A DNA stretch of 64,000 nt from NCBI GenBank assembly GCA_018266255.1, contig JAFEAT010000010.1, forward strand, positions 186,001-250,000, given 5' to 3'. Source of the DNA: Cyanobacteria bacterium SZAS-4. Lineage in GTDB: Bacteria; Cyanobacteriota; Vampirovibrionia; Obscuribacterales; Obscuribacteraceae. The notes beneath the pieces were generated by a model that was given only the letters and a program-made list of their open reading frames with translations, ran no database searches and was not told the DNA's origin. This document shows positions 41,544-50,859 of the stretch, in pieces (position 1 is the stretch's first letter; the number at the start of each line of letters is the position of its first letter). Position numbers and translations under genes: made by a program.

Positions 41544-42713
41544 ATGAGCGACCTAACAGAAACTGATCGACACACTTTGGCTCGCTGGCGGTTGGTGCTG
41601 GGTAAATCGGCTGAGCAGCATGGTATTACATGCGGTGATGATGAAAATTGCTCTTCTGTTGCGCCGCTCGTTGGTTACTTGTTTGGTGATGACGGTCAGA
41701 GTGTCGGTGGCGGTGGCGCCGGTGTGACGGGACGTGATAAAACGAAGCAGCGTCAGGGCGGCAGAGGTCGCTCCGAGTTGACCGTGCCTGATTGGGTCGA
41801 TCAAGTTTCTGAACTTTTCCCGAATCAGGCGAGGGAAGTTCTGGAAAAAGAGTTGATTCAAAGACGAGGATTGAATGAGATTTTGAAGGAGCCGAAGCTC
41901 CTGGAAAAGATCGAGCCCAATGTCGACATTGTGAAAACTTTGTTGACACACAAGCATCTACTCAATCCCGAAACAAGAATATTAGCGAGAAAGTTGATCG
42001 ATAAAGTCGTCAATCAGATCAAAGACCAGTTGCGTCTTCAAATCGAGCAAGCGATTTCGGGGGCGATCAGGCGTGATCGACATTCACCGCGAAAGGTCTA
42101 TCGCAACTTAGACTTGAAGACAACAATCAGGCGCAATTTACATAACTACAGCGCCGAACGCAAAAGGCTTCTCGTCGATCGCCTGTATTTCTTCGCTGCT
42201 GAGCGGAAAAAACGCCCATGGCATGTAATTGTTACCGTCGACCAATCTGGGTCGATGCTAGATTCAGCTATTTTCTCGGCGATTATGGCTTCTATTTTTG
42301 CTGAGCTGCCATCGATAAAAACGTCGCTGATTTTGTTCGACACTCAGGTGGTCGATCTTTCTGGTCAAGTAGGGCAGCCTGTAGATGTTCTCCTTTCCAT
42401 AAATCTGGGCGGTGGCACGGATATCACCTCCGCTTTGCAATACAGCCAACAGCTCGCGCGAGAGCCCTCTAGATCGATAGTTGTTCTGATCACAGATTTT
42501 TATGAGGGACGTCCGGAAAACGACCTGATTCGTCAGGTGCGTGCGATGTCCGAATCAGGAATTCGAATGATTGGGCTCGGTGCTCTGGGCTACAACGCGC
42601 GCCCAGAATATAACCGACAAACTGCCAAGAAGTGCCGCAAAGTAGGCATGGACATTCTCGCTTGCACGCCAGAACAACTGTCTGAGTGTATGGCAAAAAT
42701 TATTCGCGGGTAA
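41544..42713 (+). CDS. vWA-domain protein (CoxE-like), partner of MoxR
   Basis: 389 aa; ATG directly follows the stop of the previous gene (TAGATG). The first ~220 residues are helical and basic with a Gly-rich linker (SVGGGGAGVTGRDKT). The vWA domain has a complete MIDAS: DQSGSM (~232-237), GGGTD with Thr, and VLITDFYEG. Such vWA proteins bind the MoxR AAA ring and recruit client proteins. Last gene of the operon; an inverted repeat CGAATACGAGGTATCGTATTCG just after the stop (about 42728-42749) can act as terminator. Confidence 0.9.
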   Translation: MSDLTETDRHTLARWRLVLGKSAEQHGITCGDDENCSSVAPLVGYLFGDDGQSVGGGGAGVTGRDKTKQRQGGRGRSELTVPDWVDQVSELFPNQAREVLEKELIQRRGLNEILKEPKLLEKIEPNVDIVKTLLTHKHLLNPETRILARKLIDKVVNQIKDQLRLQIEQAISGAIRRDRHSPRKVYRNLDLKTTIRRNLHNYSAERKRLLVDRLYFFAAERKKRPWHVIVTVDQSGSMLDSAIFSAIMASIFAELPSIKTSLILFDTQVVDLSGQVGQPVDVLLSINLGGGTDITSALQYSQQLAREPSRSIVVLITDFYEGRPENDLIRQVRAMSESGIRMIGLGALGYNARPEYNRQTAKKCRKVGMDILACTPEQLSECMAKIIRG

Positions 42714-42726
42714 ATATGCCCAAGAT

Positions 42727-42749
42727 CGAATACGAGGTATCGTATTCGG
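42727..42749. terminator. Hairpin between converging vWA and phosphatase genes
   Basis: CGAATACGA and TCGTATTCG form a 9-bp perfect hairpin around GGTA between two converging stop codons. Suitable for both transcripts; no long U-run. Confidence 0.6.
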
Positions 42750-42751
42750 TG

Positions 42752-43180
42752 CTACTTTTCAACAATTGTTTCAATGCACTGTTTAATCAGTTTGAAAGCC
42801 TCACGAAAATCTTTTTCTGAACCCTGATATGGATCTTTAATGTCGCCGGTGCCGCGCAACAGCCTGATTTTATGTTGGCTTTCAGGAGGCGCCATTTTTT
42901 CCAGCAGGCGCATGTTGTGCCCGTCCATGGCGAGAATCACATCGAAGCGGTGAAAGTCTTCTTTGCGAATCTGACGAGCTCGATGAGCGGTAATGTCAAG
43001 TCCATTTTCGCGCGCGATCGCCACTGCGCGATAGTCTGCGGCTTTATCGGCGTTCCAATCCATTAAGCCGACAGATTCAACATTTCCTGTGAGCGAACGC
43101 TGCTTATAGATTTGCTTGAGGATGCCCTCAGCCATTGGTGAGCGGCATATGTTTCCAAGACAAACGAATAATACGTTCAT
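42752..43180 (-). CDS. Low-molecular-weight protein tyrosine phosphatase
   Basis: 142 aa. The N-terminal phosphate-binding loop is VCLGNICRSP (C-x5-R-S, Cys7 nucleophile) and the general acid Asp is in DPYQGSEKDF. This is the LMW-PTP family; arsenate reductases share the fold, but the DPY motif favours a phosphatase. No kinase partner is nearby. Confidence 0.92.
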   Translation of the reverse strand: MNVLFVCLGNICRSPMAEGILKQIYKQRSLTGNVESVGLMDWNADKAADYRAVAIARENGLDITAHRARQIRKEDFHRFDVILAMDGHNMRLLEKMAPPESQHKIRLLRGTGDIKDPYQGSEKDFREAFKLIKQCIETIVEK

Positions 43181-43337
43181 GGCAACCTCTTATCTTGGCG
43201 CTGGCCCGTTTTCTGCGGCAGAGCTAGAAACAAGCTTACTGCCTCATGTCGTTAAGTGTTGAGTGGGTCAGCTCTATGATGTACAGTTGTTAGAAGTTCT
43301 CTCGTTTCTAAAAGTTGGTTTAAGAGGAGATCAAATC

Positions 43338-43463
43338 ATGCCGGAACCATTCAATAACCCACTGGTTATAACATGCGTGTTAGCCATGCCTTTGGCAATC
43401 ATCGGACTTGCTGTGTACTGGAAGAAGTACAAAGTCAAAAAAGAAGAAGCAGGCAAACAGTAA
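43338..43463 (+). CDS. Small single-span membrane protein
   Basis: 41 aa from ATG 43338 with GAGGAG upstream (spacing ~8). One transmembrane helix (LVITCVLAMPLAIIGLAVYW) followed by a Lys-rich tail. The longer frame from 43263 includes the ribosome binding site and is rejected. No family recognised. Confidence 0.65.
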   Translation: MPEPFNNPLVITCVLAMPLAIIGLAVYWKKYKVKKEEAGKQ

Positions 43464-43612
43464 TTGTTGTCGAGCTTTACTAGGCTTTGAGTTTTTCTTA
43501 GCCATGCAAGGGCTCTGTTCAACGAAACTTCAACAAGTCTGAACCATCCTTTCAACATCCTTTTCCTACGATTCAGAAAGCACCCCAGAGCTTTCCAATC
43601 CGAGGAAAAAAG

Positions 43613-44536
43613 ATGTGGTATTTCAGCCTCAGTTTTCTGTTGTTTGCAGTAGTCTTGGCGGCGGCGCTCTTAGCAGCGCAGCCGCTTTTTGTTCAATATG
43701 TAGAGACTTACGCCGTTCGTGTTCGGCCGCGCAAGGCAGAACTCGAGCTGGCCGGAATTCAGCCAAGCGCGTCGACTATTTTGACGTTATGCCGATTGAC
43801 TGGTGACAGCACGCTGCGAGTTTGGCCAGGAATTGTGGATGCAAGAACGCAGTCCCTGTTGGTGACCGCCAATTATCGAAGCCAGGCACATCTTGCCACT
43901 TACTTTGGTATCCGGGTATTAGTGACAGGCGCGTGTTTGCTTTTTTGTCTCGCCTGCTCACCAGGAAATGCTGCTGCGTGCTTGATGGCTGCACCTGCAT
44001 GTGTGATGGCATGGCTGTTGCCTAATTTCTTCCTCGCATCCCGCTCTAAAAATAGGCAGAGTGGAATATTGCGCGAGCTTCCTGTGATCATCGATCTGCT
44101 TTTGGTTTGTGCTCAAGCTGGTGTTGGTTTGCTCAATGCAATGGAAAAGATCAGCAAGGAGACTGAAGACACTTGTCCGATTTTGTGTTCGGAACTTCAG
44201 CAACTGATTCAGGAAGTTAAGGTTTTTGCGAAAACCGCCGGGGGCGCTTTTCGCGATATGGCCGATCGCTGTGGTGTGGATGAACTGACGAGTTTAGCTA
44301 GCGCGCTAGTTGCGGCTGAGCAAAAAGGTGCGGACATTTCTTTTCCTCTCAGACAACAAGCGAGTGCCATCAGAGAGCGCCTGAAACGTAAGAAAGAGGA
44401 AGAGGCGGCAAAGGTGCCAGTGAAAATGGTGCCTGTGATCATGCTCTTTGTTATGCCGCTCATCCTGGTACCCATGCTGGGTCCAGCTATTTATACAATC
44501 TGGACGCAGATATCGCCGATTATCGGAGCGAAGTGA
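43613..44536 (+). CDS. TadC-like type II/IV secretion inner-membrane protein
   Basis: 307 aa. Type II secretion F-domain protein: an N-terminal membrane helix, a central membrane pair (~105-145), then the cytoplasmic helical bundle RELPVIIDLLLVCAQAGVGL and FRDMADRCGVDELTSLASAL, and a final membrane helix VPVIMLFVMPLILVPMLGPA. TadC is the platform protein of tight-adherence pili, but no other tad gene is in the window, so it is an orphan here. GAGGA precedes the ATG by 7 nt. Its last 17 bp overlap the converging response regulator gene. Confidence 0.85.
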   Translation: MWYFSLSFLLFAVVLAAALLAAQPLFVQYVETYAVRVRPRKAELELAGIQPSASTILTLCRLTGDSTLRVWPGIVDARTQSLLVTANYRSQAHLATYFGIRVLVTGACLLFCLACSPGNAAACLMAAPACVMAWLLPNFFLASRSKNRQSGILRELPVIIDLLLVCAQAGVGLLNAMEKISKETEDTCPILCSELQQLIQEVKVFAKTAGGAFRDMADRCGVDELTSLASALVAAEQKGADISFPLRQQASAIRERLKRKKEEEAAKVPVKMVPVIMLFVMPLILVPMLGPAIYTIWTQISPIIGAK

Positions 44537-45206
44537 CAAATTTGTAACCAACACCATGGACGGTGGCAATGATGGGATCATCTTCGGATGATCCCAATTT
44601 ACTTCTCAAACGAGTAATGTAAGAGCGGATGGTTTCAGGAGACGAATCAGACGTCGATGACCATACTCTCTGAATCAAGGCTTCGGCACTGAATACTTGA
44701 CCAGGATGGCGGAGGAAAAATTCCAGCAGAGCATATTCTTTTGGGAGCAGAGAGACCTCAACATCGTTTTTTGTGACTCGATGTTCGTTGAGATGGAGGC
44801 AGATGTCTCCAGCGACCAGAGTATTGTTCTGAGCCGATTGTCCTGGGCCGCGGCGAATCATCGCTTTCACACGCAGCACGAGTTCTCTGAAGTGGAATGG
44901 CTTGCACAGATAATCGTCGGCGCCAGCTTCGAATCCGATTTCCTTATCGTCGATGGTGCGATTGCCCGTCAGCATCAAAACGGGTGTGCTACCTCCGTGT
45001 TGACGAAACGTACGACAGACATCAATGCCGCTTACACCGGGCAAATTTAAGTCTAAGATTAGTAGATCGTATTCAAAAAGGCGTAGCTGGTTCAATGCTT
45101 CCGGTCCAGTTGCGACGCAGTCTACGAGGCACTCGTTTGCTGTGAGAGAGTCCCTGATCAAATCAGACAATTCTTTGTGATCTTCAACCACAAGAATTTT
45201 TGCCAT
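44520..45206 (-). CDS. OmpR/PhoB-family response regulator
   Basis: 228 aa. Receiver domain with acidic pocket (VVEDHKELSD), phospho-acceptor Asp in DLLILDLNLPGVSG, Thr/Lys switch residues (MLTGN, YLCKPFHFRE). C-terminal winged helix (SLLPKEYALLEFFLRHPGQV, RSYITRLRSKLG). ATG 45206 overlaps the stop of the kinase gene by 1 nt (TGATG), so the pair is translationally coupled. Confidence 0.95.
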   Translation of the reverse strand: MAKILVVEDHKELSDLIRDSLTANECLVDCVATGPEALNQLRLFEYDLLILDLNLPGVSGIDVCRTFRQHGGSTPVLMLTGNRTIDDKEIGFEAGADDYLCKPFHFRELVLRVKAMIRRGPGQSAQNNTLVAGDICLHLNEHRVTKNDVEVSLLPKEYALLEFFLRHPGQVFSAEALIQRVWSSTSDSSPETIRSYITRLRSKLGSSEDDPIIATVHGVGYKFVTSLR

Positions 45207-46732
45207 CAACTCACCTTCTCACGAGTCTCTAAACGAATCTTTTGCTGCGTAGCTGAAGCGATTCTGATCCAGAAGGAGCATCCGCCCGCTTCGTTGCTGT
45301 CTACGCCAATCTGACCGCCATGATTCTCTACGATTGCTTTGCAAATTGCTAGTCCTAACCCTATGCCACGTTCATTTTTAGCATCTGTTTTATCTAGCTG
45401 TTTGTAGCGCGCGAAAATTTCTTCCTTCTTATCGGCTGATATTCCTCGACCTTGGTCTGAGACTCGCACTTCGACCTGTCCCGCTTCTGTCTGATGCGCA
45501 ATAATACTGACTGTGCTGCCGTCTGGAGAGAACTTGATTGCGTTAGAGATCAAGTTGACCAGCACCTGCGTTAAGCGAGCTTCGTCTGCCATCACCTCTA
45601 AATTCGTGCCAGCAAAAGCGATTTCGATTTTTTTGTACACGGCGAAGCCTTCGAGATTGGCTATTGACCGCTCGATTGCATCTTTCAGCGCAATCGCTTC
45701 TAATTCGACCTGCAAGTTGTTTGATTCGATCTTTTCTATATCCAGCAGTTCGTTAGCGAGATGAGTGATTCGCTCGATGCTCTTCTCTGCCACCCGCGCT
45801 TTCTTTATACCGACTTCGGAGATGTCGCCGTATATTCCGTCTGCCAACAGAGTCAGAGTGCCTTGCACCGAACTTAGTGGCGTTCTCAAATCGTGCCCGA
45901 TCATAGCTACGAATTCTTTTTTCACTCTCTCGGCTTCTTCTCGTTCGGCTCGCGTCTTCGTTATGGTTTCGGCCATAAGCCGGAATACCTTGTCTAGATG
46001 AGCTATTTCGTCGTCACCGCCGACGGGTTTCAGAAGTTCCTTGTCGTGCGCAAGTCGTTCGGCATTGGCGACGAGCACTAACAAACGCCGCACCACGTTT
46101 TGACTAAAATACAAAACGATCAGTGGGCAGACGAGTATGTTAGCTGCAATGAGCCATGCTAGAAACTGCTGCACCATGCGATCGTGAACCTTGGCTGCAG
46201 CTGGATCTGTTGGCAGGGTGTCAGCGTGCGCTTGGGCGACTTTTTTCAGTTTCTCGATCACTGTTTCCAGTTGCAACAAGTTGGAGCGCGAAGTGTTTTT
46301 GTCGATCTCTCCGTCTTTCACGGTCTCGGCGACCCGATCTACTTCAGCTGTGGCGTCATTTGCCGTGGGCATAGAATCAGCCAACATGACAGTGTAGTTC
46401 TTGCTGCTGGCGCTCAGTTCTACTAGCTTGTCTAAGTCTGCATGTACCTTTTTTACATCATTATTTAGTCTGTCGTCTGCTGTTTTATTCAGGTGAAGGT
46501 TTGCATCTGTTGCGATCAAGTCGCTTTTGAATTCAATGCAATCTTGCACCAGTTTGCTTATCGTGACGGAAGCGATGGCGCGGCGTTCGATATTTCTGCG
46601 TTGCTGGAACGCTTGCTGCAATTCCGAATTGAGACCGCACGTAATAATGAAGCCAAAAAGCAACGGCACCGATACGAGTATCAATCCGCTGTGGATAAGT
46701 TTCAGTTTTGGAAGAAATTTTGGAATGTTCAT
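45206..46732 (-). CDS. Membrane sensor histidine kinase
   Basis: 508 aa. Two membrane helices (~15-33 and ~193-213) enclose a ~160-residue helical sensor region, of the CHASE3 or four-helix type by appearance. Then HAMP, a short coiled coil, HisKA with the phospho-accepting His in IGHDLRTPLSS, and the ATPase domain with N box (LVNLISNAIKFSP), G1 (VRVSDQGRGI) and G2 (GIGLGLAICK). It is the first gene of the pair with the response regulator. Signal unknown. Confidence 0.95.
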   Translation of the reverse strand: MNIPKFLPKLKLIHSGLILVSVPLLFGFIITCGLNSELQQAFQQRRNIERRAIASVTISKLVQDCIEFKSDLIATDANLHLNKTADDRLNNDVKKVHADLDKLVELSASSKNYTVMLADSMPTANDATAEVDRVAETVKDGEIDKNTSRSNLLQLETVIEKLKKVAQAHADTLPTDPAAAKVHDRMVQQFLAWLIAANILVCPLIVLYFSQNVVRRLLVLVANAERLAHDKELLKPVGGDDEIAHLDKVFRLMAETITKTRAEREEAERVKKEFVAMIGHDLRTPLSSVQGTLTLLADGIYGDISEVGIKKARVAEKSIERITHLANELLDIEKIESNNLQVELEAIALKDAIERSIANLEGFAVYKKIEIAFAGTNLEVMADEARLTQVLVNLISNAIKFSPDGSTVSIIAHQTEAGQVEVRVSDQGRGISADKKEEIFARYKQLDKTDAKNERGIGLGLAICKAIVENHGGQIGVDSNEAGGCSFWIRIASATQQKIRLETREKVS

Positions 46733-47175
46733 TTTGCCATTATTGCACTCTCTTCAAAACTTGGGATGGCAATATGCCGCCACAAATACCGTTTCAACGA
46801 AAATTCAACAATTCTCCAACGAAGTTTCAGCACTTTTGCAAGGTAGTTTCAGCAATCGAAACTGGCTCAATTTTGGTTTGATACGCTCCCTGAGCACACC
46901 CGCACGTTGGTATGACAGTACGGCAAAGAATTCAACCTCCAACGGACTGTTTTAAAAAGATGCTAAAGACCTGTGTGATTGCGACCAGTGTTTCGAAATT
47001 TGCGCTCATAGACAGACCACTGGCACCACATACAGTGTCGCGGGTCGCCAGGTGAAACTGAGACCATTCAAACAATAAGATTCTGCAGCGAGATTAGGGG
47101 AGACACAGAAGTCTGTGCAAGTGTGATTCGATCTGTATTGAAGAGCATCGAATGGCAAGAGCAATGAGCGCCTGG
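46733..47175. other. Intergenic region between the kinase gene and hutH
   Basis: 443 nt, no supportable gene. It must hold the kinase promoter and the hutH 3' end. An inverted repeat ATTCGAT/ATCGAAT (about 47127-47154) lies 22 nt beyond the hutH stop and may terminate it. CACAGAAGTCTGTG (about 47103-47118) is a short palindrome. GGCACCACATACAGTG near 47027 resembles a site near 17634. Confidence 0.45.
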
Positions 47176-48792
47176 TTATTGGAGTTTGCCGATGGCGTCT
47201 TCGACAGCTTCGAGCAAGCCCCCGGAAGCAACAAGTTGTTCGGCGAATTTGATATCGACACTCAGATCGCGATCTACAGTTAAGTGAGAAATGTAGTTGC
47301 GAACGAAGTCATAAGCCACTCTCACACCTGTTCCTGGATGCATTCCCGCTGTGTCATGACAGAAAGTGGGCATATCGTTGTCTTCAGTGGTAACGTATGC
47401 GCTTGTTCTCAGGTCAAGTCCCTGACAGGCGCAAAGCAATTCAATCGCCAGCACATAACGCAGATTCTTCATGATCTCTCTGGCTTTCCTTGCGCCGATA
47501 GTGCCCATGGATACATGGTCTTCCTGGTTGGCTGACGTGGGAATTGAATCTACGCTGGCTGGATGCGCCAGGGATTTATTTTCTGAAACTAGCGCTGCGG
47601 CTGTGTATTGCGCCATCATGAAACCAGAATTCAGACCACCACGGCGAGTCAAGAATGCCGGCAGACCATTTGAAAGCGCTGGATTGACAAGGCGTTCTGT
47701 TCTTCGTTCTGAAATATTTGCCAGTTCAGCCAGACCGATTGCGACGTAGTCCATAATCAGTGCAAGCGGCTGTCCGTGGAAGTTTCCGCCGGAGAGAACG
47801 CAGTCGTCAAAGACAAGTGGATTATCTGTAGCAGAGTTGATTTCAATTTCCAGCACGCTGCGAGCGTGTGCAAATGCCGTTCTCGATGCACCATGAACCT
47901 GGGGCATGCAGCGCAGTGAATACGCGTCTTGAACCATCGGACAATTGGCGTGACTTTCCATGAGCGCTGAATCTTCCAAAAGTTTGCGAAGATTGGCAGC
48001 TGAAGCCAACTGTCCAGGATGTGGTCGTGTATTGTGGATCAACTCTGAAAAGGCTTTGCGCGATCCCAGCTGAGCTTCGAGCGACATCGCACCGATTATG
48101 TCGGCTAGTTTCGCCAGTCTCTCTGCTTCGAGGACAACCAGGCTGCCGATCGCAGCCATCACTTGCGTGCCGTTAGTAAGCGCCAATCCTTCCTTTGCTT
48201 GTAGCGTCACTGCTGTGAGATTGCGGCTCGATAATGCTTCGGCGCCAGGTAAGATTACGCCGTTCACTTCTGCTTCGCCTTCGCCCACCAGAACGAGAGC
48301 TAGATGAGCCAGTGGAGCCAGATCGCCACTTGCTCCTACGGAGCCTTTTTCTGGAATGCATGGATGAACGCCATTGTTCAACAGCCCCAAAAGAAGTTCG
48401 ACGACCTCAACACGAATGCCCGAAAAGCCTTTGGCAAGCGCATTTGCGCGCAACGCTACGATAGCTCTGACGATTTCTCTGTCGAGCAGTCGCCCAACAC
48501 CAGCAGCGTGGCTGTAAAGAAAATTCTTCTGCATCGTGAGGCTGTCTTCGGGCGCGATATAGACATCTTTAAATTTGCCGAAGCCGGTTGTGATGCCATA
48601 TACCACCTGCCGAGTCTCAAGCAAGTTTTCAACGACGGCGCGACTTTTATTGAGTTGTTTAATGGCTTGGTCTGACAGCGATATCGTCGTGCGATTTTTC
48701 GCGACCGCCTCCAAATCTTCCAGCGTCAGTCTATAGCCGTCTAGAAGAATCGGGCTGGTCGTTTTGTCGCCGCTGACAGATTGAGTTGCCAT
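47176..48792 (-). CDS. hutH: Histidine ammonia-lyase
   Basis: 538 aa. Converts histidine to urocanate and ammonia. The electrophilic MIO cofactor forms from Ala-Ser-Gly in GSVGASGDLAPLAHL (about residue 150). YGITTGFGKF carries the catalytic Tyr. The selectivity motif is Ser-His (FLYSHAAGVG), as in histidine rather than tyrosine or phenylalanine lyases. ATG 48792 has GAGG close upstream; the frame is open further back to 48861. No other hut genes are near. Confidence 0.92.
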   Translation of the reverse strand: MATQSVSGDKTTSPILLDGYRLTLEDLEAVAKNRTTISLSDQAIKQLNKSRAVVENLLETRQVVYGITTGFGKFKDVYIAPEDSLTMQKNFLYSHAAGVGRLLDREIVRAIVALRANALAKGFSGIRVEVVELLLGLLNNGVHPCIPEKGSVGASGDLAPLAHLALVLVGEGEAEVNGVILPGAEALSSRNLTAVTLQAKEGLALTNGTQVMAAIGSLVVLEAERLAKLADIIGAMSLEAQLGSRKAFSELIHNTRPHPGQLASAANLRKLLEDSALMESHANCPMVQDAYSLRCMPQVHGASRTAFAHARSVLEIEINSATDNPLVFDDCVLSGGNFHGQPLALIMDYVAIGLAELANISERRTERLVNPALSNGLPAFLTRRGGLNSGFMMAQYTAAALVSENKSLAHPASVDSIPTSANQEDHVSMGTIGARKAREIMKNLRYVLAIELLCACQGLDLRTSAYVTTEDNDMPTFCHDTAGMHPGTGVRVAYDFVRNYISHLTVDRDLSVDIKFAEQLVASGGLLEAVEDAIGKLQ

Positions 48793-49169
48793 TTTTACCT
48801 CGCTGCTGCGCCGCACGCACCGCTGCATCCAATGCAGTCGTGTGAGCCGGTCTACGTCCATAGCATAATCCGAATCGGGGCTGAAACGGCGGTCTTGACA
48901 TTGGAAACAATGGAGACGATAGCTCGTCTGTTAACTTATCTGGGGTACCAAATTGTTGCTGAAACAAGTTTGCTTTCGGACTGTCCGGAAGCTGGAAAAC
49001 CTAGTGAAAACCAGGGCTCTGCGGCACTTGACGCGTGGTAAAATGACATGGCAACCGCAACTATATGGCGTTCATGACTTCTGACCAATGATCCGACGCT
49101 CCTAAATGAGTAATCTTTATTAGTGATCCCTGCGGTAACTCATCTCTCTTTGGTTTGAGACTGGCAAAA
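48793..49169. other. Divergent promoter region hutH / repeat protein
   Basis: 377 nt; no supportable gene. Should contain promoters for both divergent genes. I found no distinctive operator or hairpin. Confidence 0.4.
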
Positions 49170-50831
49170 ATGAAGGGCAAAAATCAGAAGTTTCTAGCTC
49201 GTACGGTCGGATTGACGATGCGCATCGCTATCGCCGTCACACTGATGCACGGAGCAATGCCAGCGTACGCAGCAGATGCAGATCCCGCCGACCCAAGCGT
49301 GCCCAAGCTCGAGAAGAAATTTTTTGAGCATACATATCCTAAAGATGCTCTGCCTCAACGTTTAGAGCGAATTGAGAAAATGGTTTTTGGTGAATCAAAA
49401 ACCGGAGCCGACAGCGAGCGTTTAGCCAAGCTCATTCAAGCAGTGCCGGGACTGAACAGCGTTCCTGATACGCCGGCATCGTCATCATCTTCTTCTAGCA
49501 GCACTGCCGCTGCTGATGCTCAAGATGTGCCGATGGCACCGCCGAGCAAATCTCGACAAGCTGTAAATCCTTCTGACGGAACTAAATACCCACAAGTCGA
49601 TGCGATGGAGCAGAAGCTGATGGGCGGCAAAACTTTCTCGTCTGAACCTGTTGACCAGCGCCTGGCTCGATTGGAGACGCAGGTGTTTGGTAAACCATCG
49701 TCCAGCACTGACTTGAGCGACCGAGTCGATGCTCTTAAATCCAAGACTGGTGTCGATATCACAAAGAACACCCCCTTGGGCGCTGACTGGGCTGACGACG
49801 ATGATACGTTCATGCCACCACCGACCGCTCAGCACCGAGCACCGACGACGGGCGCAGACGGTCGTAGCTTTAGTGGTCGCGATTTGCGTAACGATTTGAA
49901 CAGCGCTTTCAATCGTTCGAATCGCGGAAATTCTGACGATCAAGACGTTCCTTTTACTGGCAGTGGCTCTTATGGTGGACGCGGTTCATCGTCTTATTCT
50001 TCTCCTAGCGCCAGCGGATCATATGGATTTGGTGGTAGCTCTACTGGTTCGAGCGGATCATCAGGTTCTTATGGTTTCGGTGGTGGTGGTGGCAGCTATC
50101 AACGCAGTTCGGCCCCGCGCACAGCATTTCAATCAACTCCACCTTCATATCAACCGGCACCACAGACGATGCCTGACACATCTTCTGGAATGGGTTTGAA
50201 CCAGCAGGTGTCGGCTCTTGAACAGGAGGTTTTGAACAAAACTTACTCGAAAGATCCACTGCCTATGCGGGTTGATCGTTTAGAAACAAATATTATTCCC
50301 AAAGACAAATTGAACTGGCAAGATAAACCATTGCCAGAACGTGTAAGTCATTTGGTCAGTATCATTCCAATTTCGGCACCAAGCATGGTGAAGAATCAAC
50401 GTGTTGCTCAGTCGCCAGATATTGATCCAGACTTTCCTGAAATGGCAAACGCATCGAATATGCCTAAGCCCGCCCCACAGCGCTCGGGCGGACTTTCTAA
50501 AATCATGAACTCGTTGGGTAATATGTTTAGCGGCACTGGCTATAGCACCGGATATGGTATGTCTGGAAATCTCATAACAGATCCACAAACCGGATTGCTC
50601 ATGGATCCAAACTCAGGGAATTTGATCGATCCATCGAGCGGCATGGTCATCGGTCGCAGAGTCGTTCAACCACAGTACGGTTACAACCAGTACGGAATGG
50701 GCGGAATGGGTGGAATGGGCATGAATGGATTCGGCAACGGCTTTTCACCTTACGGCAGCTCCTTCGGTATCGGGGGTGGTGGCATGCGAATGGGAATAGG
50801 CGGCGGCCGTGTAGGCGGAATGTGGCCGTAA
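49170..50831 (+). CDS. Secreted protein with three LPxRLxRLE repeats
   Basis: 553 aa from ATG 49170 (TTG 49155 possible). Signal peptide near residues 10-36 ending MPAYAAD. Three copies of a ~50-residue module: LEKKFFEHTYPKDALPQRLE (~45-80), MEQKLMGGKTFSSEPVDQRL (~148-190) and LEQEVLNKTYSKDPLPMRVD (~350-390), each ending in an R(L/V)xxLE helix and often VFG. Between them are Ser/Gly/Tyr-rich disordered parts; the C-terminus is Gly/Met-rich (GMGGMGGMGMNGFGNG). The module occurs in secreted proteins of Cyanobacteria-related bacteria as far as I recall; function unknown. Confidence 0.75.
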   Translation: MKGKNQKFLARTVGLTMRIAIAVTLMHGAMPAYAADADPADPSVPKLEKKFFEHTYPKDALPQRLERIEKMVFGESKTGADSERLAKLIQAVPGLNSVPDTPASSSSSSSSTAAADAQDVPMAPPSKSRQAVNPSDGTKYPQVDAMEQKLMGGKTFSSEPVDQRLARLETQVFGKPSSSTDLSDRVDALKSKTGVDITKNTPLGADWADDDDTFMPPPTAQHRAPTTGADGRSFSGRDLRNDLNSAFNRSNRGNSDDQDVPFTGSGSYGGRGSSSYSSPSASGSYGFGGSSTGSSGSSGSYGFGGGGGSYQRSSAPRTAFQSTPPSYQPAPQTMPDTSSGMGLNQQVSALEQEVLNKTYSKDPLPMRVDRLETNIIPKDKLNWQDKPLPERVSHLVSIIPISAPSMVKNQRVAQSPDIDPDFPEMANASNMPKPAPQRSGGLSKIMNSLGNMFSGTGYSTGYGMSGNLITDPQTGLLMDPNSGNLIDPSSGMVIGRRVVQPQYGYNQYGMGGMGGMGMNGFGNGFSPYGSSFGIGGGGMRMGIGGGRVGGMWP

Positions 50832-50859
50832 CTTTGACAGCCCCTCAGGATTTACCAAT

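Noticed and set aside
43263..43337. N-terminal extension of the small membrane protein
   Set aside because: The ribosome binding site lies inside the extension and the membrane protein starts cleanly at 43338.
44520..44536. 17-bp converging overlap, same length as at 29157-29173
   Set aside because: Identical length is coincidence; the sequences and genes are unrelated.
47100..47135. Minus-strand CTTGCACAGAC resembling the Y-RNA-like 3' strand
   Set aside because: No partner for the terminal helix upstream on that strand and no GCUC element; explained better by the local palindrome CACAGAAGTCTGTG.
49485..49943. Long antisense frame inside the repeat protein gene
   Set aside because: Frame shadow of a compositionally biased gene; no ribosome binding site or recognisable protein.
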